DNA from: Taenia hydatigena
Lineage: Eukaryota > Platyhelminthes > Cestoda > Cyclophyllidea > Taeniidae
Direction of reading: 5' to 3'
Assembly: GCA_036345935.2 (NCBI GenBank)
Contig: JADWOT020000002.1
Span: 15,160,913-15,224,912, forward strand
DNA: 64,000 nucleotides
Positions 49,301-62,724 of the stretch are shown one piece after another; within the stretch, counting starts at the first letter, position 1, and each line of letters begins with the position of its first letter. The notes beneath the pieces were generated by a model. The model worked only from the letters and a program-made list of their open reading frames with translations, was not told the DNA's origin and searched no databases. A program made the translations under genes and the position numbers.

Positions 49301-52300
49301 CGTGGGGGAAAACGTTTGTATTCAGGTTGTGAACACGAAAGGTGTCAAGCCATGTAAGTAAGTAATTAGACAATTTGTTTTACCTTTAATAGCATACTTG
49401 TTCAAGAATTGCAAAATGACTAATGTCGGATGATTATCTGTCAACAGAACAGATGTAATGCAACTCATTTACTACAAGTGGGCATAAACTTAATAGCACT
49501 TTTGCGCAGAAATCTCGAGGATCTCCATGCTTAGTTTTTGCACGTTGGATTTGAGCAAATTGGCGAATTTGTTAATAGTCCTAGCTATCCCGCCTACTTA
49601 TTTTTTAGGTGTTTTGAGTGAAAATGCTTTCAAGATAAGACAACTGCCTCTATGCTGCAATTTTTTCCATTTCTTGTATTTTTTGCAAGTGAGTCTGCAC
49701 TACTGCGCTTTATCTTCTGTAGGTTATTTAATTCAGTTGCCTTGAAAATTAGTTGGCCATTTTAGTCCATCCATGAAGGTGCGGTCTTGTTGCGTTCCCG
49801 TCTCTGTCTTCATCTCAGCATCAGGTGTCATTGTTTCGCAATAAATCAGCCACGTTAGTAAAATCACCGTCTCACGAAAAGCTGTCACAAGTTTTTGATG
49901 ACAAGATAAAGCTTCCTTGCATTTCCAGTCTAATTTGCTTTCGTTTCATGCATAAAAACCTGCACGATCTGCACCCTGTCACCGTGAATCTACTTAACTA
50001 TCATGTTCAGAGCATCATTAACCTTCCAAACCGATATCACATGCGGATATGCACTTTGCATGAAAAATTCAATAACAGCCAAACCTCATCTGCTTTGGAG
50101 AGGACATTGCAACGGCAGTCATGAAAGGAGCATACTAAGTGCTAAGGATGTTGGCACATGCAACGCACTGAATATGAGAATGGCACAAATGAGGAGGATG
50201 GTGATAGCAATGATGTAGATGATGGGACTGTAGCTTCTGCGCCGCGCCACCACCAACAGGGCACCAACTAGAATGAAGACTATCGACGCGATGACGGTCT
50301 CGCTTACATTCTTGGTTACGGCCTTTAAAACCAATGAACCTTCTGCCAAAGGGAAGAGGACAGAACTAATGCACCCCATTCTGTGTGACCGCCGACGAAA
50401 CGTATGTAGTAAGATAAGTGCTGCTTACCAGTGATGTTGACGGTGAGGGTGTATAAGCTGGTGAGGAGGCTAACGGTGATGGTGAGAATGTGGGCAAATA
50501 AGCCGAAGCGATGGCCAACGAATTGAGCAATGGTGTGGGCTCCAGGCGCCTTGGTACGAAATTCCAAGAGCAGCAGCACGAAGATGGTGTGAACCAGCGC
50601 ACAGCTTGCTGGCGTGTATTTGCTACCGGCAATGCCGTACTATATCCATAAGTGAGGCTACACTTTTGAGCTGTTCATAGCATTAATGCGTTGGCCATCA
50701 TTATAGCATGCATGTGGTGCCTGTGTATGCTAACAGACTGTACCGAACCGTGCGCCATATACTGGTCGATTAAGCCCTGTCTTCGAATGTCAAAGCGAGT
50801 ACCGGATGTCTATTGTTTAAAGAGACTGAGTTTTTGACACCTCAACCCTGTGAAAAACACGACACGATGAGAAAGTAGCATTTAGTTTAGATGTGATGTG
50901 CTGGTGGCTACGCGGTAAAGCGAGTCGGCCCAACCGATTGGGTGGGTCGCCTCAAAATTATAATTTCTCCTTGCAGCCCTTCCGCCTTGTACGCAATAGC
51001 TAGGCTTTAATGTAAATATTGCACGCTGCACTATCATACAGGAGTATTAAAAATGCTGCGATGATTTTGTGAATTCTAGAGACAACGTTAAAATCGCAAC
51101 ATAATTATTTATTTTGAACAACCCAAACGCTTAGTATTTTATGAGTTCGTGGCACTGAAATCATAGTATTTCTGGCTTCCAATGCTAAAGCGATGGTTGT
51201 ATAAAGACCAATCTCTAGAACCAGATATTAAACGTCAGCGCGTCAAGCTGTTGGCCTTCAAATTGGTATCAAAGTAATGTTTTCTAGAGCACGAACCGTT
51301 GACAAAATCAAGTGTTCTGGTTAGACATCATTAGAAAAGTCGTATTCCTGGCTATTGGATAGAATGTAGCCTAGGTTAAATGAAGGGTCGCTAAATAATG
51401 ATGTTGTCCTACCAGTTCTGTGCTTCTTACAGCCTCCAGAATTGTCGTCGACCATGTGATTTGCACCATGAAGGAGGCAATGACAATGCCGAGATTGTGT
51501 GACCTATCGGAACTGCTGCAAATGTCCCTTTGCATCTTCGTCTAGAAGAATAGCGAAATTGTCGAACCGTTTTACGAGCACACCTAGTAGATGCAGACGA
51601 GACTGCGAAGTCGCGCTGGAAAATTGGGTTATCGACAAGCCCCTTTTAATTATAGAACGCTCAGCTCTATGTTTGAAGCAAAAGGGATAATTTATGCACC
51701 TGACTGCAATAAGTGTTTGCACATTAGGACACTAAAACCTAATTTTTCATAAGAGGGATTTCTCATAACTCCGAAGGTAGAAGTATTTTATTCACTTGTT
51801 TTTTTCTATGAAAACTAATTAGACACAAATACCAAATATCACGCTTACTACACTTTAGTTTGCTTGCAATGTAAATAAAAAGACTAGCCACAAAAAATCT
51901 CACCATTTGGTCTAAAACAAACGCGAATGCTGCACAGCAGAAATTAATATTTTGCTTGGATAAGTATTTAAAGGGCATGCAACGACTAGGTCTAGCAACC
52001 CTAAGTGCTACGACAAAAAACAGTTTCCATGTTTTTTGATGGCCAAAGACTAACGTACTAAAGATTAGATGACAAAAATAGTGGCCGACAATGTCCAGGG
52101 TGGGAGGCCATAACAAAACCAAGCAGACATCGGAATCATTCTAGGATGATATCAACCACAAAAGCAAACAAAACTGTATTTAAAGCGACAGCTTCATTAA
52201 GGTAACCAACGAGTAGTTAATTTGAATAGAATAGTTTAGTCACGTTGGTATAAATATTTATAAATGGAATAGCAACATCTCTAAAACTTACGCGTTTGTG

Positions 52301-52534
52301 CTTTCTCGCGCAAAGGGTGCAGATGCTGTCAACAGCAATAGCTACGAGAAGAATGGTGCATGTAACTGTGGCCACATCTCTGTTGCTTAGTGCTTTGAGT
52401 AATCTTCTACGGGACACCTTTTGAAGATTCTGACACGCCTGGTTAGCCAGTGAAGGTAACCGCCGACTCGCATTCATCGTAACGCCTGGTTTTGGTCGTA
52501 CATGTACACATTCCTCAGGCTCAGTGTCTTCCAT
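43322..52534 (-). CDS. DUR3-like sodium:solute symporter (urea/polyamine type), left copy with exon 1
   Basis: There are fifteen exons on the minus strand: 52534-52292, 51541-51413, 50639-50429, 50342-50136, 49007-48885, 48819-48610, 48327-48170, 47925-47783, 47212-47044, 45778-45713 (start uncertain), 45209-45044, 44696-44515, 44363-44145, 43547-43470 and 43447-43322. Joined they are 2430 bases, in phase, about 809 residues. Family matches in order: YGIAGSKYTPASCALVHTIF, EFRTKAPGAHTIAQF, VLLDQALWETSV, HLLGKSG, EIDNPLMPWPEIFTRQ and KPPLSEVRRA. DUR3 proteins are membrane symporters of about 13-15 helices that import urea or polyamines with an ion. The substrate here is inferred. The acceptor before exon 13 reads GG, not AG (44365-44364), so correct splicing is doubtful. 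Exon 1 lies in the unique spacer. Confidence 0.8.
44364..44365 (-). other. Lost splice acceptor (AG to GG) before exon 13 of the left copy
   Basis: On the minus strand the bases before exon 13 read tatcgg, where the right copy reads tatcag (60757-60762). The next AG downstream (ggccag) would start the exon in the wrong phase. Confidence 0.7.
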
Positions 52535-53405
52535 GCTCCACGCGTCGATCTAAATGAACTTGTTGCTCTAGGAAAGATCGCATGTGCCCGAGAAGTTTAA
52601 AGGGTATTCTCGCCCTACTAATGGATTCTGGGCGTCAACGAAGTGGGAGTGAGTAGCACAACTCGAAAGGTTAATGGATAGGGAAAAGTACATTCTAAGG
52701 CTTTTGGTTTAATTGTGGGTGCCCATAACAACCACTCAATGTAAACTTAAGGACATGTAATAATACGCAATAGAGGGAGAAGAGTAACCCAAAAATCATT
52801 TAAATGCCTGCACCGGGTGAAGTGAGGCTCTGGAAAAAGGCCTAGATATTACCCAGCGGTAATATGTTCCTTACCGAAATTGGGACCAATAAATCAGGAT
52901 TGCACTTAGGGCCGAATATATAAAATGGACTAAAAATGAAGAAAACAGAAGACATGCGTTTTTTACTGTTTGAAAGCACAGTGTTGTCAGGATAGTATTT
53001 ACAGTGATGAATGCATCCATGCATGCGAACACATGTGTACACAATCTTTATTATTGAAATAAATGCATGTGCGAATGCGCATTGCTTATTTAGAATGGGG
53101 TGCGCATGCTTACACGAAATTATACATGCGTTAGCGAAATCAAATAATTGTATGGTAATGTTTGCTTTCATGCAATTATCATCGTTGTTAATGTAATCAT
53201 GTGTGGGGATATCCCTTTAAGGATGTTTCCATATTAGTGATGCATGCATGTGCATAGTCGATTCCTTTGGATATAAAAATCACTGATCCATCCATGTATT
53301 TGAACCTGCGTATAGGCATACACATTTCCAAGACGCACAACAGCGCTTGGACTGGGCATGTCGGCAAGAGCATTACAAGTTTATTCAATCATGTGGGTAA
53401 GTAAA
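51721..53405. other. Unique spacer of palindrome 2
   Basis: These 1685 bases are not duplicated. They hold exon 1 of the left symporter copy (52292-52534, minus) and part of its intron 1. A minus-strand frame at 51763-52122 (119 codons) lies in that intron and has no recognised motif. The right half (about 52980-53330) is rich in atgcatg and acatgtg steps. Confidence 0.8.
52292..52534 (-). CDS. Exon 1 of the left symporter copy
   Basis: This is an 81-codon exon from ATG (52534) to a consensus GTAAGT donor. It encodes a hydrophilic N-terminus (MEDTEPEECVHVRPKPG) followed by one hydrophobic helix (ATVTCTILLVAIAVDSIC) and a basic ARKHKR end. This is the expected first helix of a sodium:solute symporter. 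It joins in phase 0 to exon 2 (after ttcttctag). No equivalent faces the right copy. Confidence 0.65.
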
Positions 53406-53584
53406 GCAAACACTTATTGCAGTCAGGTGCATAAATTATCCCTTTTGCTTCAAACATAGAGCTGAGTGTTCTATAATTAAAAGGGGCTTGTCGATAACCC
53501 AATTTTCCAGCGCCACTTCGCAGTCTCGTCTGCATCTACTAGGTGTGCTCGTAAAACGGTTCGGCAATTTCGTTATTCTTCTAG

Positions 53585-56500
53585 ACGAAGATGCAAAGGG
53601 ACATTTGCAGCAGTTCCGATAGGCCACACAATCTCGGCATTGTCATTGCCTCCTTCATGGTGCAAATCACATGGTCGACGACAATTCTGGAGGCTGTAAG
53701 AAGCACAGAACTGGTAGGACAACATCATTATTTAGCGACCCTTCATTTAACCTAGGCTACATTTTATCCAATAGCCAGGAATACGACTTTTCTAATGATG
53801 TCTAACCAGAACACTTGATTTTGTCAACGGTTCGTGCTCTAGAAAACATTACTTTGATACCAATTTGAAGGCCAACAGCTTGACGCGCTGACGTTTAATA
53901 TCTGGTTCTAGAGATTGGTCTTTATACAACCATCGCTTTAGCATTGGAAGCCAGAAATACTATGATTTCAGTGCCACGAATTCATAAAATACTAAGCGTT
54001 TGGGTTGTTCAAAATGAATAATTATGTTGCAATTTTAACGTTGTCTCTAGAATTCACAAAATCATCGCAGCATTTTTAATACTCCTGTATGATAGTGCAG
54101 CGTGCAATATTTACATTAAAGCCTAGCTATTGCGTACAAGGCGGAAGGGCTGCAAGGAGAAATTATAATTTTGAGGTGACCCACCCAATCGGTTGGGCCG
54201 ACTCGCTTTACCGCGTAGCCACCAGCACATCACATCTAAACTAAATGCTACTTTCTCATCGTGCCGTGTTTTTCACAGGGTAAGGGTGTCAAAAACTCAG
54301 TCTCTTTAAACAATAGACATCCGGTACTCGCTTTGACATTCGAAGACAGGGCTTAATCGACCAGTATATGGCGCACGGTTCGGTACAGTCTGTTAGCATA
54401 CACAGGCACCACATGCATGCTATAATGATGGCCAACGCATTAATGCCACGAACAGCTCAAAAGTGTAGCCTCACTTATGGATATAGTACGGCATTGCCGG
54501 TAGCAAATACACGCCAGCAAGCTGTGCGCTGGTTCACACCATCTTCGTGCTGCTGCTCTTGGAATTTCGTACCAAGGCGCCTGGAGCCCACACCATTGCT
54601 CAATTCGTTGGCCATCGCTTCGGCTTATTTGCCCACATTCTCACCATCACCGTTAGCCTCCTCACCAGCTTATACACCCTCACCGTCAACATCACTGGTA
54701 AGCAGCACTTATCTTACTACATACGTTTCGTCGGCGGTCACACAGAATGGGGTGCATTAGTTCTGTCCTCTTCCCTTTGGCAGAAGGTTCATTGGTTTTA
54801 AAGGCCGTAACCAAGAATGTAAGCGAGACCGTCATCGCGTCGATAGTCTTCATTCTAGTTGGTGCCCTGTTGGTGGTGGCGCGGCGCAGAAGCTACAGTC
54901 CCATCATCTACATCATTGCTATCACCATCCTCCTCATTTGTGCCATTCTCATATTCAGTGCGTTGCATGTGCCAACATCCTTAGCACTTAGTATGCTCCT
55001 TTCATGACTGCCGTTGCAATGTCCTCTCCAAAGCAGATGAGGTTTGGCTGTTATTGAATTTTTCATGCAAAGTGCATATCCGCATGTGATATCGGTTTGG
55101 AAGGTTAATGATGTTCTGAACATGATAGTTAAGTAGATTCACGGTGACAGGGTGCAGATCGTGCAGGTTTTTATGCATGAAACGAAAGCAAATTAGACTG
55201 GAAATGCAAGGAAGCTTTATCTTGTCATCAAAAACTTGTGACAGCTTTTCGTGAGACGGTGATTTTACTAACGTGGCTGATTTATTGCGAAACAATGACA
55301 CCTGATGCTGAGATGAAGACAGAGACGGGAACGCAACAAGACCGCACCTTCATGGATGGACTAAAATGGCCAACTAATTTTCAAGGCAACTGAATTAAAT
55401 AACCTACAGAAGATAAAGCGCAGTAGTGCAGACTCACTTGCAAAAAATACAAGAAATGGAAAAAATTGCAGCATAGAGGCAGTTGTCTTATCTTGAAAGC
55501 ATTTTCACTCAAAACACCTAAAAAATAAGTAGGCGGGATAGCTAGGACTATTAACAAATTCGCCAATTTGCTCAAATCCAACGTGCAAAAACTAAGCATA
55601 GAGATCCTCGAGATTTCTGCGCAAAAGTGCTATTAAGTTTATGCCCACTTGTAGTAAATGAGTTGCATTACATCTGTTCTGTTGACAGATAATCATCCGA
55701 CATTAGTCATTTTGCAATTCTTGAACAAGTATGCTATTAAAGGTAAAACAAATTGTCTAATTACTTACTTACATGGCTTGACACCTTTCGTGTTCACAAC
55801 CTGAATACAAACGTTTTCCCCCACGTATAGCGCACTCATGAGTAGGCCGGTTATTACCTACAAGCGAAGGCAATACAGTTTGCATCAGTCGAATTTTAAA
55901 AGCAAGGCCGATGAAGGCAAGGAATAATATGGTTAAAGTTAAAATCAAGGCTGCATTTTGGAATAGAATGCAACAACTTAAGTAGGACAGGTAAACTTGT
56001 GTAACACATCACCATAATCAGTAATCCTGATGCATCATGGAGTCGTCAGTGACTGTAGTATTGCCTGAGTTCGGCTGATGGTGTTGATTTTTGGGCATAA
56101 TTTTGAGCTGCATTGTAGGTAACATGGACAGCTTCTACAAGTTATTAAGGTGCCCCAATAAATCAGACTATGGGATTGGGGATTCTATGACCAGTGGATC
56201 CGATGACAGAATCCTCAGCGATAGTCTCATTAGCTTTGTTCGTAAGTTGGCGCATTTGCATCACTCCTTGGTCCCTTTCATGTTCATGCTTAATATCATC
56301 CTCAAGATCACATGTCGCGGGTCCTGCTCGATCAAGCGCTATGGGAGACTTCAGTCAGCTTGCCGCCATACCATGGAGTGCTTGGTCTACTTCTGGCCAT
56401 CATCATGGCCTTTTGCATTCCATTTGCACTCAGTGTGGTCTGCGGTTTGGGTTTTCGAGCACTGGAGTCAGCTTTCTTCAACGCAGCTCTTCTTGACAAA

Positions 56501-59500
56501 AGGCAAAAGGCACACGGCAAGTCTTTAATTCCTTAGTCGTGCCATCGCAATTTAATATTTTTAAAACAGATTACAGGCCGACTTAAATTTTGTGATTAGA
56601 TGATTTATCAGTTTATTACACCTTTATAAAAGTTGCGTTTTTAAATTTAATGGAAATTAATAAACGCTTTAAACATGTTGGATGTAATGAATTTTCACTC
56701 TGGGAAACAAAATGATTTGCATTATTGGACCGTCGTATCATTGTACTGACTTGCTGACTGGATCCCATCACAGCCTCATCAACAACATGCTGTTGTAGGT
56801 CTTGTGATTTTCGCAACTCCGATACACCTGCTGGGTAAGAGCGGCGTTTGGGTCATTTTCGTCGTGCTTCTCCTGCTCCTCGTGACCTCTTGCACGTTCA
56901 GCATTGTCGGCGCTTCATCAGTCCTGCATCACGATGTCTTTGCAGAGTACATTCGAGTGAGCTCTATCCAAATCAATTTCTTGGCAATCTGAGCTTTACT
57001 TGCTAATTCTGACACCTGCGCCGAAATTTCTCATTAAGTGCATTAGGCACTGCACGGCAGATTGACCAAAAACAAGTTCTTAGGTCTGCGTAAATCATTG
57101 CAGAATTGTTGAGCACCAACGAGAAAACATGATGACTCTATGACACTCAAATGCTGTGCGTGATTCATTGAATTCTGCGGCTTGTCTATTCTCTCTTCAG
57201 CCCTTCAAAAAGCAGGTAGATAAAGCAACATGTCTGCTCTGTGGTAGGCGACGCGATCATCTCGCGAGCCGACGGAATATCTGTCGCTGTCGCAGCATGC
57301 TCGAATGTTCGGCATGTCAAAGTGATACCCGGTACGACTGCAAGTGATGGCTGATAATAATGTCAAAGTAACTTTGCTGACATGATAGCCATAAAATACC
57401 AAGCAATGGATTAGTTAAACATAGCTAATGACTGGCTATTTGAATGAATTCTGTCGTTGAGTATTCTATCATTTAAATGCGCCCATGCTCAATGCATAAT
57501 CAGAGCTGCTAAGTGTAAAGGAAAGGCAACGATCGCCATCTGTCTGAGGGAATGCGAAATTCAAGACAAAACCAGGGCTAAGGGATAAGTGCTTGAAGCA
57601 AATAAGAAACCAACGAAATGTTTCCATTTTCATGGAAAAATGCAGCTCATATAGTATGACAAACCAAAATAAAGTAAACTTGAAGCTTGCTAGGTGTACC
57701 AGTCTACTGAGCTGACATTATAAACCGAACATGCGTTCGACAATCTGGCTGTGCATTTCCTTCGCATCATGAACTTGATAACGTTTGCATAGAGTTGGCT
57801 AGACATGGGCTTTTCTTGCTGACAACACACAATGACACTCAAAACTGGCATTGGTGACAAAAATTTTGGCACGATAGTAAGGCGACTCTTCTCTCGCTTC
57901 TTTGTTTTGACAGGATCAAGGAGGAATGCAGCACCAGACCTGCCATAACACTGGTGTATGGCTGTCGGACACACGGTGCATATCGTGCCTACACGGACGA
58001 GATGTCGAGAAGCGAGCTACCGATTGCCTTTACTGTGACGGCATGTATGATACCAGCATTCATTATCTTCTCTAAAATAGCGGTATGCACATAACCCTAT
58101 TCTTTCAGGGTCATGTGGTTCTGGTAGCAGATTGGCTGATGCCCCACCAACGCAGCACAATGTGACTGCGATGCACTATTTCCATCCACTCGATAACTTG
58201 ACGGGTTATAATAGCAAAGTTGAATGACTGATTCCATTTGGTGAAATGAGGCTTTGCGTAGAAGGGCGAGTAGATAAGCAGACACGGCCAAGTAGGTCTT
58301 AGACGAGAACAATCGGTGATGTGGTGATTGCCTAAATGCAGTCAACGAGTCATTTATGAGCGCATTTAAAGGAATATCAACTTCAAAGTATTTAACTGGG
58401 AGTAATGTTAAGTGCGATGTTAACTTCGCATGTCCCCTCTTAAATCGCACTCAATTTAGGATTTCAGGTCCGCACATGGTTTTTTCTGTTTATAATACAA
58501 ACAAACATCCTCATTTAATCTATCAAACAAGACGACTTTTAAAATGTCTGAACTAATTTTGATGCTAGAAAACGGTGGCTCAACTGATCTAATATGCCTT
58601 TTAACCTATCAACTATGCTCTCTCCAGTTTAGCTAGCTGCAATGCCTCGCTGTAGTTTACGCTGACTCGCCAAATGCATTCACTGCCTCTGCGCATTGCG
58701 GGCGCTGATGAGCTGTGATTTATCGTTCGTTCCGTTATTCTTGCACTATTAGCCGAATTCTTCTTGCGTTAAACTCATCCATCTTGCAATGTCAAAAGCG
58801 AACATTAGGGTAACGCTGGTTTAATATTTACTAGGTTCGCATGTGTCAAGAAAATGGATAGAACTGGCACTGGCAACAAGGCAATGTAGCGCTTTTTTAA
58901 GATTATGTTTTTCCATATTCCTTTAATCTCGGTCTATGCAGCATACATCATTTGGGCTGCCTGTTGACTGAATGACCGACTGACTAATCTTCATACTGGC
59001 CGAATTAGTGTTTGGTTTAGAGAACAAAAGCGTTTGGAGCTAGTCATCTAAAATCTAAGCAGTTTAGTTTGATATATCTGCAGCACAAAAGCCCAATTCC
59101 TTCTCTTGTAGATTTCGCATCATAACACAACGCCTCACAGCTTGCTTTTGCACCATTTGCTGTAAATTCCACACAAAGAGATGGTTGACACATCAGATTC
59201 CATGAAAGTGGTATTTGACAATGTTTTTATGCATAAGTTCTCATCGCGTTGAGATGCGTACCATAGTAATCTGAAGTCCGTCACTCAGCGGTAGCACAGG
59301 CATGCGTGTGCATCTGCCGACGCATGCGAGCCAATAGTTGGTGTGAGGTGAGCCCATCTAGCTACAGAATGATCTCTCCTCCTAAAGGTATTTTTATTGA
59401 CCTTCATTTCCAAGTAAATATTCTAGCGCTTGATTTTGGTCAAAAATTGAACGACAATGCCAGCATCAAAGCGATTTGGAGTGTTCAATAACCAGTCTCA

Positions 59501-61804
59501 GTTGCGCCACTGGGCTCTAAAGGAGGCACTACTTCCTCAATCCTATTCCATACCTTAATTACTGGTGGCAGCTCTCCAGGTAGTGGCATTCCTATTTTCT
59601 TGTCACTACCATCGGACAATTATTCTTGCAATTGCAGTCGAAAGCGGAAAAGATCAAATTGAGTAGACGAACGTCGAACGGAATGGGTTGCAGAAAGAAT
59701 CATGCTTAAAGAGCGAAGGAAAATTAATCTGACAGATGGGAAGCGCAAGCGAGTGCGAAAGGTAAGAGAACAGCATGATGGCAGAGGTCAGGTGTTTTCC
59801 TTGTCTTAAACTAAAAAATTCCCATCGAAGTGAGGTTGTTTTATAATTTTTTTGTCGTTGCTTTCAGTTAGTTTGGGGAATTACGCTGGCACATTTAACT
59901 ACGGTTTGCATTTTAGTTGGCGAATTTCCTTTTCTACGGTCTCTGCACACCCTTTGTTGGATGCCTTTGCCTTAGCATTCTTTGGGAGCGTCTTTCGAAG
60001 GCTGCGTTTCTACTTGGCTACTTCATTAGTGCAGGGGCATCACTTACCACCTGGTTCGTGCTTGATAAAGCGTCATCATTGGGTATGTTTCTGGCTCTTC
60101 TTGCCTTACTGTGAGCTAAAATAGAGGTGTCACTTCTTTATTATTGAATATGACCACCTTCAGCCAATCAGCAGTTTATTGAGGAGGCTGTGCTAATATT
60201 ACATGAGGTTTAATGGCAATGCCTCTTTAAGCAGGCAAGTGTCTATGGCGTTAGTTACAGTAAAAGGCTCATCCAAATCTATTTTGCGTGCATTCAGAAT
60301 TGACCACTGCATGTACAACACGTTGGATATGATTTAAAACCAGCGCAGACACTTAGAACAGACTGATAATTGCATTATCTATAAAGAATTTCTTGCTTTT
60401 ATTACCTTACTTATCTTTTCAATGACCAGATTCTAAGCAGACCCAGCTTACGGGGTTGGGGATAGCATTTTTGGGCGGCTTTCTGCTACCTGTACTGATC
60501 ACTGTCCTCCTCACCAAACCTCTTCCACCCAAATTGGCGTCAAGCGTGTGGTGCTGCGTGCAAGAGATTGATAATCCTCTCATGCCATGGCCTGAGATCT
60601 TCACTCGGCAGGCAAACCAGCCATCCACCTGACCTTTGCAAGAGTACAAAATTTGCCTTATCTCCTAAAGCCTTTGCATAGTTCAGAACTGTTTCAGTCG
60701 AGATTATTTAACCAAATGATAATGGCATGCCTTTCTATTTAATCATTCAATGCTTGTATCAGACTCCCAACATTGGGTTGACGGCCAGACAAACGGATCT
60801 GCGGTTTTCTCCACGCCTAAGTGAGAATAAACCACCCTTGTCGGAGGTGCGCAGAGCCCTAGCACCACTGCGTCGCCTAACCTGGTGCATCGTGATTTTC
60901 AACCTCGTCGTATTTCTCGGTGTCTGGCAAATACTTGGACACGCCATAAAAACACTCAGCTTCGACCGCTTCTTCTTCCTTGTATGCACATTTTACAACA
61001 CTAGAATTTCTTCACCCATCAACGAATAGTGACTACTTTGGTGTCAACGAATTCCAATAAGTTATTAAAATTGAAGTTTCTAATTTCTGACAAGAATTTG
61101 TAATGCAGTTACCTTAAATGATCGGCCTGTGCACACTTCACAAAGCACGTACCTTAAGCAAAGTTGTGTGTTTAACAACCTTTTGACAACATTACCTGCA
61201 AGGCACATGAGAGATGTGTGCAAGGAGAACTATATGGTCGTTTTCTAACCTCAGTACTCTAATTATTGTGCTTTTAAAGGCGACTGCATTTACACTGAAC
61301 TCATGGCTCTTTATAAAAGGTGGGATCAATTGAAGTTTGGACATACCTATCTACCATCATCTGTCTCGCTTCTTCTCTGTTCCTGCAAACCTGCAATCAA
61401 AGGGTCTACTTTTGGCACCGACTTCACAGGCTCAGGATGTTGATGAGGTAGTGATTGGAGCTTCATTTCATTAAACTTACCTTGTAAAGTAGGTTGGGTG
61501 GTTTCACTCTTTACGCACTAATTTAAGCACGCAGCTGTTGGCATGGAAGTCCTTGCGCTCTGCTTTCCTTGCAACAAGCACGCCAGTGTTTCCAGAATTT
61601 TACTTGCTGTCACATTGATCCTGAAAGAACTGATGTCTTCTATTCAAAATTTAGCAGTAATGTTCTATCTTGTTTCAGACGTTGGCTGTCCAGACTTCCC
61701 CACAGAAAGACACATCAAACGCTGACATCAACACAAAACAAGTATCAAGATTTTCACTGCTTTCAGAGTGCTCATTGCAAGGAAGACACTTAAATAAATC
61801 ATAA
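53585..61804 (+). CDS. DUR3-like sodium:solute symporter, right copy (exons 2-15; no exon 1)
   Basis: Fourteen exons are all in phase: 53585-53713, 54487-54697, 54784-54990, 56119-56241, 56307-56516, 56799-56956, 57201-57343 (or 57331), 57914-58082, about 59348-59413, 59917-60082, 60430-60611, 60763-60981, 61579-61656 and 61679-61804. No stop or frameshift interrupts them, and the exon 13 acceptor AG is intact. Exon 10 is the weakest call; its core GIFIDLHFQ fits the family but its start is uncertain. Introns after the fifth and eleventh of these exons appear to use GC donors (GGCAAGT at 56516-56522; GGCAAAC at 60611-60617). The exon 1 seen in the spacer points the other way, so this copy is 5'-truncated. 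It may start at the ATG in exon 2 (53591) or at an unseen exon, or be silent. Confidence 0.75.
57201..58000 (+). other. Cysteine-rich module in the symporter (exons 8-9)
   Basis: Between the helix carrying HLLGKSG and the next membrane block the protein contains CLLC, CRCRSMLECSAC, then, in the next exon, EEC and GCRTHGAYRAY. The spacing of paired cysteines resembles a zinc-binding fold. This is a hydrophilic loop of about 80 residues. The mirror lies at about 47126-47925. The zinc idea is inference. Confidence 0.6.
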
Positions 61805-61814
61805 GACATGTTCA

Positions 61815-61820
61815 AATAAA
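61815..61820 (+). terminator. Polyadenylation signal of the right symporter copy
   Basis: An AATAAA lies 11 bases after the TAA stop (61802-61804). Another AATAAA follows at 61826-61831. Confidence 0.5.
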
Positions 61821-62724
61821 GCACTAATAAATCTCATTTGTAAAACAACAGCCAAGAATGGCAGCGGCTGTTTTCCGTGTGAGCACAGCTCATTGTGCGG
61901 ACTTTGGGCACCAAATCGACTGCGCACAGCAATGAGCGATTGCTGAGGATTGGCATTAGTGTGGACTTGCTATAGATTCCCGTGATGCTACTGGAATCCT
62001 TCAAGCGTTAAAGTGCTTCTGGTAGGCCTCGTTTTATATCACCGCAATGCGCTGACCCCAAAATGCCTATGATGTCTAACCTCTTACACGATTATGCGTC
62101 CCTCATTAGCAGGGCAACATCTTAATTACTAATTTTGATGTCATCCATGTTCTATTACTTGAAAATCACAACTTGTGTTAGTAGAGGAATGCTTGCGCAC
62201 AAGTCTGTGTGAAATCTCTGTTAATAATACCTGTTTGCTGCCAATCTGTCATCATAAAAATTAAATATTCAGCATTTCGTACATCAGAGCTGGCTCCAAT
62301 TCAGCTCTACGATGATTTCCTAGTCTTATTTATGATTCGCTTGGCATTTCCAGTTCCGTGTAGTGTCTTTGGTATCACAAATATTATAGGGAAGCTGATC
62401 AAGCATTTTGCCTAACCACGTCAAAACGTATTAAGCTGGGGGAAGTATCATACTTATTCCAGGAACTTGTAACTAAGTGAATGATTGTGATTAAGAGGAG
62501 AGTGCATCCCGGCCTTACCAACTGTATGCCCAGCTAAAACGTCACGACCTGGCAATTGTTAGTAGCGAGGAATGCGGCCTCAGAGCATGATGCGACGATG
62601 TCAATCCCTGTGTCACGGTCTGGTTTAAGATGAACAGTTGGGTGGGAGGTAGCCAGTACATCTGAGCGTATTGAAGCTGAAGACACTGTTGGTCCCCGAA
62701 GAGATGACACCCTCTGATCCTATG

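Larger units (their letters stand above)
41738..51720 (-). repeat. Palindrome 2, left arm
   Basis: This is the reverse-complement partner of 53406-63390. Landmark pairs from 43.3 to 51.7 kb all sum to exactly 105126, and those at 41.9-42.6 kb to 105128. Only about two bases of net indel separate about 10 kb. Scattered substitutions show these are two loci or alleles and not one sequence copied perfectly. The inner edge falls at aagtgtttgc. Confidence 0.95.

Noticed and set aside
51763..52122. 119-codon minus-strand frame in the palindrome 2 spacer
   Set aside because: It lies within intron 1 of the left symporter copy. It has no splice connection, no family match and an AT-rich, Phe/Leu-heavy composition typical of chance frames.
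56332..56520. Minus-strand frame overlapping symporter exon 6, and its mirror at 48606-48794
   Set aside because: It is the shadow of a well-supported exon on the other strand. The same applies to frames opposite exons 3-5, 8-9 and 11-13 in both arms.
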